NCBI RefSeq assembly: GCF_963678635.1
Contig: NC_087070.1
Coordinates: forward strand, 124,001-188,000
DNA from: Symsagittifera roscoffensis
Lineage: Eukaryota; Xenacoelomorpha; Acoela; Convolutidae
DNA length: 64,000 nt
Reading direction: 5' to 3'
Shown here: in pieces, positions 1 through 8,732 of the stretch
How the letters are laid out: each line of letters opens with the position of its first letter
Position numbering within the stretch: the first letter of the stretch is position 1
Position numbers and translations under genes: made by a program
Notes under the pieces: model-generated
The model's database searches: none
Told to the model about the DNA's origin: nothing
The model's input: only the letters and a program-made list of their open reading frames with translations

Positions 1-47
1 TTAATGCACTAGGACGAGAGGGTCGAGGGAATCGCCCTACGGAAGTC

Positions 48-3000
48 GTGTTGATGTTGGCCTTCGATGAGTCCGGGACCGCCGAGAGAGGTCGAAATCG
101 ACTGATGAGATGGAGGCGTGGAGAAATGTCTGGCCACGACCTGGCTCGTGAGCCAGGACTAGGTGAGCAGAGAGACCACCGGCTAGGTGAGATGCCCTTA
201 CCAGTCCAACCGGCGCAGCCACTCATCGGAGCGAAGAGGCAACGTGATGGGCCAGGCCCGTCACATTCGGTCGACTCCCCTACAGCTGCTCCTCCTTCGA
301 AGAAAGTGAGGGTGAGTGAAATAGAGATCCAGACGTCGGAGACGATCGAGACGCTGGAGAAGAAGGAGAAAGATCAAAGCGAGCTGTGTGCCAAACTCCA
401 GGAGTATAGGGCAATAGCTCGAGAAAGAGACGAATGGAAGAAGAAATACGAAGATCTACAGGTGGCTTATAAGGAGGATGAAATAAAGCACCTGAAGGAG
501 CTGTATATGGCGAAGGTGAGCCAAGTGTCACCGGAAGTTCTGGCGAGCATGAGATCCTCGGAGGGATCCAACGACACACGCCCCGGGACAACAGCCCAGG
601 AGCTGTGTGTATCGAAAGGGCCCGAGGTTCTGGATTTACGTGCATCGAGAGAGCCCGAGGCTCCTCAGCAGACAACACTGTCTGCTTCTGATCAAAGGTT
701 CACGATACCAGACCCTTCTGACACTTACCTCGCTCCTCGGTTCCAAGAATCGTTCAACCAAGTGGCCAGAGCACTACTGGATGAGATCAACCGAACCACT
801 GGACGGACATTGGGTAGGATCGTTCCTTCCGAGCGTCGTGATCAGTCATCTAATAGCTCGGAGCGAGCACCCCACACGATAGTGCCCTCGGGGACTGCGC
901 ATGGCAGAACCTATCAAAAGTCCCGCGTGGTAGATATTAGGAAGAATCTGATGACACGGCACCAGTTCACGCAAGTAGCTGCGGAGCATCCTCGAGCCTG
1001 CCTGAATGTCATGAGCTGGAACCCCGCTACGAGCGACCAGGTAATTCCCCCAGGGAGTCGCCACCTGATCATAGGAGACAGTTTTGTGAGGGATCTGAAT
1101 GAGATCTTCGTCTATGGTCAGATAACCACTTTGTCCTTTGGAGGAGCTTCAGTGGCTCAGGTCATCAAGATGATGGAATTCCAAAGCGAGGATCACCTGG
1201 ATACGCTGGTGATAATGCTAGGAACTAACGACGTCTCGAGAGCCCCAGTGACTCCCGAGTGCAAGTGGGAGCCTCTGCTGGTATGCCTCCTGAATGAACT
1301 GAAGGAGAAGTACAGGCCCAGGTTTGTGGTGCTGTGCACGATACCACAAAACCCGCTGATGGGCACCACAGTGGCAGATTTCATGAATGGCAACGTGACA
1401 CGGTGGAACGAAATGATCCGTAATCTGGTGAGAAATAACCCTGGCGAGTTGCGACTTCTGGATCTCGAAAACACGCTGCGCATGGTTGATCACATTGCGC
1501 TTACCAGAGATGGGATACATTTCAACACCCAACGAGGGAGACACTGGATGAATGATGTATTTCAGACGCAATTGAGGGAAATGGAGCAGGAATCGAGGGC
1601 GACCAGTTCTCTGGCTCGGACCAGCTCAACGACCGGAGGAAGTAGAATAAGGGCAAGCGTGCCCGAATCCCTCGTCAACCGCCTAGGGCCCTTGGCAATG
1701 GAGACGGCTGTAGCCGCACCCACCGCTCCGAGCTCAAACGTGAGAGAGAGGCTGGGGACTGCTCCTCCTCCCAGAACACAACCGCTTGAAAGCCGACTCG
1801 GCAGATCAGTGGTTCAGAACAGAAATAACTCCCAGACCGTGTCTAGGAGGAACGATCCGCCCGCCACGGCAAACCCTGCTCCAGCAGCAGGACCGTCTAC
1901 GAGCGCCGTGCCTGCTGAGGGAGTTGAACCAGGCAGCCTGCTGCTTTGGAACCAATCAGACCCGAGTCATTGGGGACAGTATAAGACGGACATGTCCACG
2001 AAATTGAACATGAATACCCTGACGTGTCGGGAGGACGCGATGAGAATGATTGGCGGAGAAAGTCCCACGGTGTCGCGATTGTATCGGATACCAGGCGTGG
2101 ATTGGCTGCTAGCAGAGCAGGACCAGTTCAGCTCTACGACTACGCTCCGACATGCAGACTTGAATGGGTTGCCTCAGGACAACACCTTTAGACCCTTGAA
2201 CACGCGATCCCTTACGGACGTCCGACAGAGAGCCCGGGAATTGACGCCACCTGCTCGAAGGGGCAAGTTTCAGGCAGAGAACAAGCCCAATAACAAGCAT
2301 CATAAGATGTACAGGCAGTTCGCTAAACCACCCGGTCAGACGCCTGGCGAGTATTCAAGGGACTACCCCCGAACGACCACGGTAGATGGAGATGACCAGA
2401 GATATGGGAAATTGAAGGCCCCAATAGGCGATGGCCTGTTCGCAGCTTACGATCCCTTAGAGATGAAAGCTGCAAAGTATCTGATCGTAGCCAGTTCCGA
2501 TTATCTCTATACGCCCCGGTCTCTCTTTTGGCCCGACGTGATTTTCTTGACGGCACCTAAATTGGACTGGGGACAGGCAATCGGCATGATGATAAGTGTA
2601 CGAAGGGTGGTCAGCATGGAGCCGCAGGTGATAGTGGTTGCAGGCTCAAATGATCATCTGCAAAGCAGGGGCTTATTGTCACGTCTGACGGATGGGTCGA
2701 TCCCGAGCAACGAGGTCATAGGGGAGGCGATAATGACACTGCTCTCGGCGATGGCTGAGGTAGAAGCAGCAGCAAAACAACGCTTCACCCAAAATGTGGT
2801 GAAGGTGATCTTTGTATTGTCCCCAGGGTACGCTGCCTTGCCAGAACCCCTTCAGTTTGTGTATACAATGGTCACAACGATAGCAGAGGGGAGGTTCAAC
2901 GTGATAATTCCTGCCCCGAACAGAGTAGTAGACCCAGAAAATTCTTACCCGTCCCGATCTGAGCTTCCCGCCGTTTGGGCTGACATTTCGAATGCCATAC

Positions 3001-3200
3001 AAGGGCTCAGAGATTGTAGCACAACTCGGTTGGTGCTAGATGAAGTTCTGGGGTTGGAGCTGTCCAACTTTGCCAGATTGCTGAAGCTAAGACCAGGGGT
3101 GGATGACGTTCATCTGTTAGTACAACAGGTGGCTGATGATCTCTGGTTCAGATGGATCATGCCGAGAATGAGCAGGGCAGGACAGTCAGGAAGAACATGA
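48..3200 (+). CDS. Large protein with SGNH-hydrolase domain and coiled coil (first of four overlapping frames)
   Basis: A 1,050-codon uninterrupted frame. Base 48 is only the first ATG; the frame is open to the window edge (base 3), so the true start may lie outside, or at the ATG at 126. Residues about 65-90 are basic and proline-rich (possible nuclear signal) and about 92-153 are charged and heptad-like, so probably a coiled coil. An SGNH/GDSL signature follows: GDS with Ser345, a Gly in LSFGGAS, GTND with Asn394, and DGIHF with Asp488 and His491. The catalytic set is therefore intact and an esterase-like activity is likely, though the substrate is unknown. A Ser/Pro/Arg-rich linker (about 520-640) leads to a second SGNH-like stretch near 811-870. 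The arrangement of coiled coil plus esterase recalls ORF1 of CR1/L2-type LINEs, but no reverse transcriptase follows. It overlaps the next frame by 49 bases. Confidence 0.85.
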   Translation: MLMLAFDESGTAERGRNRLMRWRRGEMSGHDLAREPGLGEQRDHRLGEMPLPVQPAQPLIGAKRQRDGPGPSHSVDSPTAAPPSKKVRVSEIEIQTSETIETLEKKEKDQSELCAKLQEYRAIARERDEWKKKYEDLQVAYKEDEIKHLKELYMAKVSQVSPEVLASMRSSEGSNDTRPGTTAQELCVSKGPEVLDLRASREPEAPQQTTLSASDQRFTIPDPSDTYLAPRFQESFNQVARALLDEINRTTGRTLGRIVPSERRDQSSNSSERAPHTIVPSGTAHGRTYQKSRVVDIRKNLMTRHQFTQVAAEHPRACLNVMSWNPATSDQVIPPGSRHLIIGDSFVRDLNEIFVYGQITTLSFGGASVAQVIKMMEFQSEDHLDTLVIMLGTNDVSRAPVTPECKWEPLLVCLLNELKEKYRPRFVVLCTIPQNPLMGTTVADFMNGNVTRWNEMIRNLVRNNPGELRLLDLENTLRMVDHIALTRDGIHFNTQRGRHWMNDVFQTQLREMEQESRATSSLARTSSTTGGSRIRASVPESLVNRLGPLAMETAVAAPTAPSSNVRERLGTAPPPRTQPLESRLGRSVVQNRNNSQTVSRRNDPPATANPAPAAGPSTSAVPAEGVEPGSLLLWNQSDPSHWGQYKTDMSTKLNMNTLTCREDAMRMIGGESPTVSRLYRIPGVDWLLAEQDQFSSTTTLRHADLNGLPQDNTFRPLNTRSLTDVRQRARELTPPARRGKFQAENKPNNKHHKMYRQFAKPPGQTPGEYSRDYPRTTTVDGDDQRYGKLKAPIGDGLFAAYDPLEMKAAKYLIVASSDYLYTPRSLFWPDVIFLTAPKLDWGQAIGMMISVRRVVSMEPQVIVVAGSNDHLQSRGLLSRLTDGSIPSNEVIGEAIMTLLSAMAEVEAAAKQRFTQNVVKVIFVLSPGYAALPEPLQFVYTMVTTIAEGRFNVIIPAPNRVVDPENSYPSRSELPAVWADISNAIQGLRDCSTTRLVLDEVLGLELSNFARLLKLRPGVDDVHLLVQQVADDLWFRWIMPRMSRAGQSGRT

Positions 3201-6200
3201 CATCAGCGGAAGAAGATCTCATGGCAATGGCTTTGCGCACGAAGCCGCACAACAACGTATGGTTGTACTTGTCACCAAGGCTGTGCACCTTAGGTGAGGA
3301 CGCGTTCGAGCATGCGCCGGCAGTGATAAAAGAGATACACGTGTATCTGAAAAACTTGTTTGATGCCCGGGAGTTAACTGGGGGCATGATGTTGAAGTTG
3401 ATGCAGGACGTAAACACGATGTCACTGGACAAGTTCCAAGCTGACGTGCTAGCCACGAGGGCACAGTACGAACGATCGGATGCTATCTTGGGTGGAATGG
3501 GAGTGGGATGGACGCCATCCTTCCTGTCGACGTGCTATCCTAGGGCATCCCGGAACTTGATCGCGAGTTTTGTCAGAGACATCAGGAAGTTATCGATTGG
3601 CCTGGTATTAGCCTTATACGTGACATTTGGTCACGAAAATTTCGTGAAGGGGCCGGCGAATCTCTTCACCCAAGCGTTGGCAGATTTGAGATTGGATGGA
3701 CTCCTGACCCTGATTGCCATGACCTACGGTCGACTGGGTGATTTGCTTGTGCTGTTACGTTACCCTGAACAACTACAGGGACCCAGTCGTGAGTTCAATG
3801 CACAGTTGGAAACCGCCTCGCTCAAGAAGATGAAAGACTGGAGGACTCTCCTGCTCCAATATCTCTTACAACAGAACAGAAGCGTCACGGGAGAAGATAA
3901 GGTGGCGACTGATGCAAGTGAGTGCAAGCAATATTGTGGCATGCCCTTGCTGACAGATTTGGCAGTCATGATGCGGATCGATCCGTTGGCTCTGATTCAC
4001 GGACTGCAGGAATTCGTCACGGTGGTGTATGGACCGGTGATGTCTTTCGTGTTCCCGGACGTGCAAGTCAAGGCATACAGGAATTCGGTGTTATACGTCA
4101 ACCTGGTCTCAGTCGTGGACTGTTCCGTGCTGAACTGGGTAGAACAGAGGGAGTTGAGAGGGCTGGCCAGTGACGATAGGCTGTTCGGAAGAATAGCGGA
4201 GCCAGGTTGGATGTTGATGGATTTCAACAACCACTTCAAGTGCCGAATGGGCCGTGAGGAACTTTATCACATCCAGTTCAACCCGAAGCTTTGGAACTTG
4301 AGACCAGTAGTGAAGGATACGGGAGCGGCTATGGGAGTGCCACTCTTACCAGAGGCCTATGCACACGCTAAGGAGAACCAGCAAGCGTGGCTTTCTGGGT
4401 CCAGGCCGCTGCCGGACCAATGCCCTCGATATCCACCAATAAGGAGGATGTTGTTGGGAGTCACATCTCCCATCATTGCCCCTCGCATCGGAGCAGCTCG
4501 TGACGCAGAGAAGAGAATGTTGAAGTGGAGTGAAGGGATGGAGCCGCGCTTCATCGGCTGGAATGTTGCAGCCGCGCACACGTTTGACTTCTCATTTCCT
4601 GATGCTTGGAGTAGGAAGAAGATCAAGGCACTACCTTCCAGGAGACCAGAGGTCTCGGCCGAAATGTGGAACGAAGTGTATTCTCCCACGGATGACTTAT
4701 CAAGACTGAAGTACTCAGGAGAAGCGAAAGTAGTGATGATGGAAGTGGCAAAGGAGAGCAGAGGAGGCTCGTATATAACAATAGAGGACCTGGCACCACA
4801 TGGCGAGGAGACGGTAGAATTCCTGGTGAATGATGAGTTGTTTTATCATGCAGGAGACATGACCGTACCGGCTCGGCCGGACTCGGGTATAGACTCACGA
4901 CAAGGACCTTCAGGACCCAGGCCGAAACCTGATGCAGGTGATGATGAATTGATGGATCAGGACGATGACGATAACGACACCGAGGGAAAGACCGGAAAAC
5001 CGGGTGAGACAGATCTGAGAGCGTTAGAGAGAGACTTGCTAGAATACCGGTTTAGTGAAGACGACGATGGGGAAGTCGATGGGAGTCTATTGCTAATGAT
5101 GCCATCGTCTTTCATGTCTCCTACAAAGGAGGCGTCGGCCGACTTATCCCCGATAGACCCAATAAGCCAGGCGAGAGAATGTCGAAGCAGGGATCCGCAG
5201 AGATTGCTCCATGAGTCACCAAGGAGGAGAAAAATCGAAGAATCAATGAGGGTATCCTTCCTGAGCACGCTGCCGGAAGAGGAATGGGAGAGATATCAAA
5301 GTGAGTTAGAAGGCAAGACAGGGGCAACCTGGAGTCGAGTGAATTTCATGGAAAGATCATGGGACGTGATAAGGCGATATGGGACGCAGTCCATAATGAA
5401 GGTGGGATTGAACCAACCCATCATGCGTGAGGTCCTGAAGAAAATAGTGAACTCCATGGAGTCGGATGCCCTGACCGAGTCAGTTACAGAAGACAGTGCC
5501 GATTATCAGCAGGTTGCAAAGAAATTACCTGTCAGACGAGCCAGGAAGGGGCTGAAGCGACTAAAAGGGAAAACAGGAAGTCGAGCCATGAACCCGAGAG
5601 TGGTGAAGTCGAGAGCCAGCGCAGTGGTGACCTCTTTAACGAGCGCAGGTCGTTCAGGCGAGAGCGGGCAAGGAGATAGTGCAACGCTGACAGGGGGAGA
5701 AAAAGAGAATCTGATACCCCCTATGCTCTTGGCAGGTCTGACCACGACTGCCGTAAGATCAAAGAAAACAGCACGAACCCTGGCAGACACTAAATTAGAT
5801 ATGGAGATCATCAGTCAATGTGCATCTGGAGGACTTGAAGATTACAGGCCCTCGCGGACCAACATAGCCAAGTTGAAGCTGGAAGGACAATTCGACGTGG
5901 TAGAGTACAGTCGAGTGACTGTGCCGGAATCAGTCCACATGGGAGATCCAGCAGGAGGGTATGTGGAGATGTTGAAAGCGAGAAACTCCGCGAGAGGGCA
6001 CCTGATGGCTTGGAGCGAGAAGCGAGCCATGCAGGAATATCTGAAAGAGCTTACGGAGAATTCAAACTTGAATCGGAAAGAATACGGCACGGTAATGTCC
6101 TCTGAAGCGAACGAAATCGGATTGGAAAAACTACTAGAAATCTCCTGGAGGGCGGCCCTCCAGAGATATTTCGACGAGGCGATGCATGCACCTGCTACGG

Positions 6201-6544
6201 TGGCAGCATGCCTGGCTCATCCTTGCGTGAGAACTGATCTGCAAGTACGGTTGGCTTGGTGCTTGATGGGCATCAAGAGGGCGGAGTATGAAGCCAGTAA
6301 TGATTCGAAATCACGGGAGCAGGAGCTGGAGTTGATGGAAGCTCTGCGAGCGTTGATATCAAAAGACGATTCTGCGATAGCATGGGCTAAGCGTAAGGAT
6401 GCCCTTTGCTTTGTCAGGTTCGTGGTGGATCGTATCCCCACACCTGTTTTGGGAGAATGTATAAAGATCATTCGGCAAAGGGAGTTGATTGCGAAAGGAA
6501 CTTCCTTAGGGCACTCCTGGAACTATATCAGGACATGCCGTTGA
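3152..6544 (+). CDS. Unrecognised 1,130-residue protein (second overlapping frame)
   Basis: Long uninterrupted frame of unknown family. Residues 1-480 look globular and helical with few low-complexity stretches. Near residues 594-612 there is a strongly acidic run (Asp-rich), and residues about 780-850 are basic (KKLPVRRARKGLKRLK), which could bind nucleic acid or act as a nuclear signal. The C-terminal 250 residues again look globular and helical. The ATG at 3152 lies inside the last 49 bases of the preceding frame, in the -1 register. The protein-like text of the preceding frame runs on smoothly into this one near base 3147, so this may be a continuation of that protein rather than a separate one. 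Base composition matches its neighbours and differs from the A+T-rich DNA downstream. The existence of the frame is certain; whether it is translated alone is not. Confidence 0.75.
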   Translation: MDHAENEQGRTVRKNMTSAEEDLMAMALRTKPHNNVWLYLSPRLCTLGEDAFEHAPAVIKEIHVYLKNLFDARELTGGMMLKLMQDVNTMSLDKFQADVLATRAQYERSDAILGGMGVGWTPSFLSTCYPRASRNLIASFVRDIRKLSIGLVLALYVTFGHENFVKGPANLFTQALADLRLDGLLTLIAMTYGRLGDLLVLLRYPEQLQGPSREFNAQLETASLKKMKDWRTLLLQYLLQQNRSVTGEDKVATDASECKQYCGMPLLTDLAVMMRIDPLALIHGLQEFVTVVYGPVMSFVFPDVQVKAYRNSVLYVNLVSVVDCSVLNWVEQRELRGLASDDRLFGRIAEPGWMLMDFNNHFKCRMGREELYHIQFNPKLWNLRPVVKDTGAAMGVPLLPEAYAHAKENQQAWLSGSRPLPDQCPRYPPIRRMLLGVTSPIIAPRIGAARDAEKRMLKWSEGMEPRFIGWNVAAAHTFDFSFPDAWSRKKIKALPSRRPEVSAEMWNEVYSPTDDLSRLKYSGEAKVVMMEVAKESRGGSYITIEDLAPHGEETVEFLVNDELFYHAGDMTVPARPDSGIDSRQGPSGPRPKPDAGDDELMDQDDDDNDTEGKTGKPGETDLRALERDLLEYRFSEDDDGEVDGSLLLMMPSSFMSPTKEASADLSPIDPISQARECRSRDPQRLLHESPRRRKIEESMRVSFLSTLPEEEWERYQSELEGKTGATWSRVNFMERSWDVIRRYGTQSIMKVGLNQPIMREVLKKIVNSMESDALTESVTEDSADYQQVAKKLPVRRARKGLKRLKGKTGSRAMNPRVVKSRASAVVTSLTSAGRSGESGQGDSATLTGGEKENLIPPMLLAGLTTTAVRSKKTARTLADTKLDMEIISQCASGGLEDYRPSRTNIAKLKLEGQFDVVEYSRVTVPESVHMGDPAGGYVEMLKARNSARGHLMAWSEKRAMQEYLKELTENSNLNRKEYGTVMSSEANEIGLEKLLEISWRAALQRYFDEAMHAPATVAACLAHPCVRTDLQVRLAWCLMGIKRAEYEASNDSKSREQELELMEALRALISKDDSAIAWAKRKDALCFVRFVVDRIPTPVLGECIKIIRQRELIAKGTSLGHSWNYIRTCR

Positions 6545-7527
6545 CTGTACCAAATAAGGAGTCGAATGACATGGAGAGCTATCGCAAGTTGGAAGAAGTG
6601 AGAAGATATTCCAACAAAGAATTGAAAGTGAGCCGGGAGTTGATCGAAGCAGTCAAGGGACAAAAAGAGTTTGCAACACTAGGGAAACTGAAGTCGTTCC
6701 AATATGTGTCTGGCATACCGGGGATGGCGTACAATCCCTTCGTGAATGAAGAAGCCAGGGAAGCGTACTTCGACTATGAGCAAGTCATAGTACTCAATTT
6801 CTGGGTTGAACGTATTAAAGAAACTGGAATGCTGATGGTGGAACAACCCAAGCTGGGAATTATTTTGGAAGAACGAGTGGTCGAACCCTCGGTTCCCGAG
6901 CTAAAGGGGCAAGTGAGTTTTGATTGTGGTTCTTGGGACGGTCCCTTTAAAACCAGTCTAGTGACGATGTGGGAACTCATGAAGCCTTCTTGGTGCCCTC
7001 ATCCTAACGCCGGTTTAATCTGGGACATGACGGCGGATATCACGTTAGACCTAGATGATGACGCGAGTTTGCATGATCTGGCCATGATACATCATCTGCT
7101 GGCCATGAGATTGACGAAGCGGAAGAGCAACCCATCCACGGAGCTGTCCGAGGAAGGTCCATCGAGTAATTGGTTGAAGCAAGGCACATGCTTGGCTCAA
7201 CATAGTGGGATGGAAGGACATGTTTGTAATCTGGGACACTGCTTGGTTACGCTGAGCGAGCAGCATCGGCAACTGGCACGATTGTACGGAAGATTGAGCA
7301 TGTCGGATAAGAGTGGCATGGAGTTGGTCGCGGACTGTCATGGGGTGACGGATGTAAATTTGATCACAGCCTTGGGATATTGTAGCATGACGAGTTCGAT
7401 AGAATCGCTTGAGCGCCTGGAGCGTGCCCATGAGCTAGTGACGTCCCTCAGCGTGGAAGTATTCCCTGGAGCATTGCAAACGGAACAGAAAATCGGAGGC
7501 TGGAGAGAACTCTGGAGAACGAGATGA
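6406..7527 (+). CDS. Unrecognised 373-residue protein (third overlapping frame)
   Basis: Open frame in the -1 register relative to the second, overlapping it by 139 bases. No domain recognised. Residues about 210-225 are acidic (DLDDDASLHDL), and several Cys and His residues around 265-285 (CLAQHSGMEGHVCNLGHC) are spaced in a way that could bind a metal, but this matches no finger family I know. The first 35 residues, read across the overlap, look less protein-like than the part after base 6540. That suggests the real coding path enters this frame from the upstream one within the overlap. An in-phase T-TTG-GGA heptamer lies at 6448-6454, but Y=G makes it a non-canonical slippery site. It ends in an ATGA overlap with the fourth frame. 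Confidence 0.65.
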   Translation: MLCQVRGGSYPHTCFGRMYKDHSAKGVDCERNFLRALLELYQDMPLTVPNKESNDMESYRKLEEVRRYSNKELKVSRELIEAVKGQKEFATLGKLKSFQYVSGIPGMAYNPFVNEEAREAYFDYEQVIVLNFWVERIKETGMLMVEQPKLGIILEERVVEPSVPELKGQVSFDCGSWDGPFKTSLVTMWELMKPSWCPHPNAGLIWDMTADITLDLDDDASLHDLAMIHHLLAMRLTKRKSNPSTELSEEGPSSNWLKQGTCLAQHSGMEGHVCNLGHCLVTLSEQHRQLARLYGRLSMSDKSGMELVADCHGVTDVNLITALGYCSMTSSIESLERLERAHELVTSLSVEVFPGALQTEQKIGGWRELWRTR

Positions 7528-8732
7528 ATCTGAAGGATAGTGAGGCCTATCATAAACCGACTGGTTCAAAGTATCTGGTGGGTTCAAGCTCCGCACCATA
7601 TTGCAGTAGTAGATATCCTACACACATGGTGGTGATGGATGCGAGGACACAGCAGGTGTTGATTGATCAACTTTTCTCTGTGCCAAAGTGCGTCAGGTTG
7701 GCCAGAATGTCGGAGAGGTCATATGATTTGTTGGCAAAGATCTTTCGGGCAGTCCCGAAGAGATCTGAAGGCGAGTTGCAAGACGTAGTGGGCGAAGAGT
7801 TTCTGAGATTAAACGAAGGCAATGTGAGTGAGTTCCAGAAACAGAAAGCGAGTGGAGCGTTACCCACTGAATTCCCCACCATAGAAGAGAAAGACGACTT
7901 ACACAGAATTCTGATGGAGGTGGAACCGTTGCTGGGAGCCTCAGGGTATCGGACCCGAAGGAACATAGTGAGAACCCATGGGGAGTATCCTTGCCACTGC
8001 TTGGCGCAGACGTTGTGGTACCCCAAACGCGGGAATCTGATGCTAGTATGGGACGTGGAGGAGTTATACTCTACGGGGTTGCCCGATCAGAATCAACAGG
8101 TGTCAATCGTGGTGGTTAGTGCCATGCTGGCAGTGAGATGGCTGGAGGCTAACGCGGACACAAGTGAGCAGGAGACGGCCGTGCCGACTCCTGAGCAGCT
8201 GAGCAACGTGAAGATGAGTCGTGAATTGGATCTTTTCAGAACCACCTGCAAGGTTCTGAGAATACCTAAAGCCATTGAAAGAATATGGTCAAGGCAAAGA
8301 TTGATGCCTTGGTTCCGTGCAGTGATGACATCATGGATGTATGAACGCGCGAAGCGTCACATGTCGAGGAACACGGAAGCCTATCAATCTTTCCAGCTAG
8401 ATATAGGACCAGGAGCCTATAAGAGAGCATTCTTGACGCACAGAAACGCGGTCACCACAGCGGTCGAGCGGGTAGCTGGAGCGCCTTGTGTAACCGAAGA
8501 GGAGAAGAAAGAGGACTTAAGAGCTGACCTAGAACGAAACGTGAGTCTATGTCTTCACAACAGCTTTTGCAGGAACCGGGAGCAAAAGGTTAATGTTGAC
8601 TTGCTACCTTGTTGCAAACCGAGGCTGTTGGAACAGGAGAGTTGGGGCACGGCCCGCAACTCCATGGACATGCTGGAGAAAGTATTGGAAGACAGCGAAG
8701 CTGAAGATCAAGATGGAGAAGTGATGGAATGA
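7524..8732 (+). CDS. Unrecognised 402-residue protein (fourth overlapping frame)
   Basis: The start codon overlaps the stop of the previous frame as ATGA (7524-7527), the arrangement used for stop-restart translation. This frame is also open upstream of its ATG back to base 7434, and that stretch reads as a charged helical segment more protein-like than the last 20 residues of the third frame, so a single-base shift joining the two is equally plausible. Two Cys-containing patches (CHCLAQ near residue 153; CLHNSFC and LLPCCKP near 340-365) are conspicuous. The C-terminus is acidic (EDSEAEDQDGE). No family assigned. It ends the G+C-richer block; beyond it the composition drops sharply to A+T-rich. 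Confidence 0.7.
   Translation: MNLKDSEAYHKPTGSKYLVGSSSAPYCSSRYPTHMVVMDARTQQVLIDQLFSVPKCVRLARMSERSYDLLAKIFRAVPKRSEGELQDVVGEEFLRLNEGNVSEFQKQKASGALPTEFPTIEEKDDLHRILMEVEPLLGASGYRTRRNIVRTHGEYPCHCLAQTLWYPKRGNLMLVWDVEELYSTGLPDQNQQVSIVVVSAMLAVRWLEANADTSEQETAVPTPEQLSNVKMSRELDLFRTTCKVLRIPKAIERIWSRQRLMPWFRAVMTSWMYERAKRHMSRNTEAYQSFQLDIGPGAYKRAFLTHRNAVTTAVERVAGAPCVTEEEKKEDLRADLERNVSLCLHNSFCRNREQKVNVDLLPCCKPRLLEQESWGTARNSMDMLEKVLEDSEAEDQDGEVME

Noticed and set aside
110-150. Hammerhead ribozyme core (CTGATGAG followed by GAAA)
   Set aside because: The closing stem and the CGAAA part are not present, and it lies inside a long coding frame.
6448-6454. Programmed -1 frameshift site (T-TTG-GGA)
   Set aside because: In phase, but YYY is GGG rather than AAA or TTT, the downstream reading just after it is less protein-like than after about 6530, and no downstream structure was evident.
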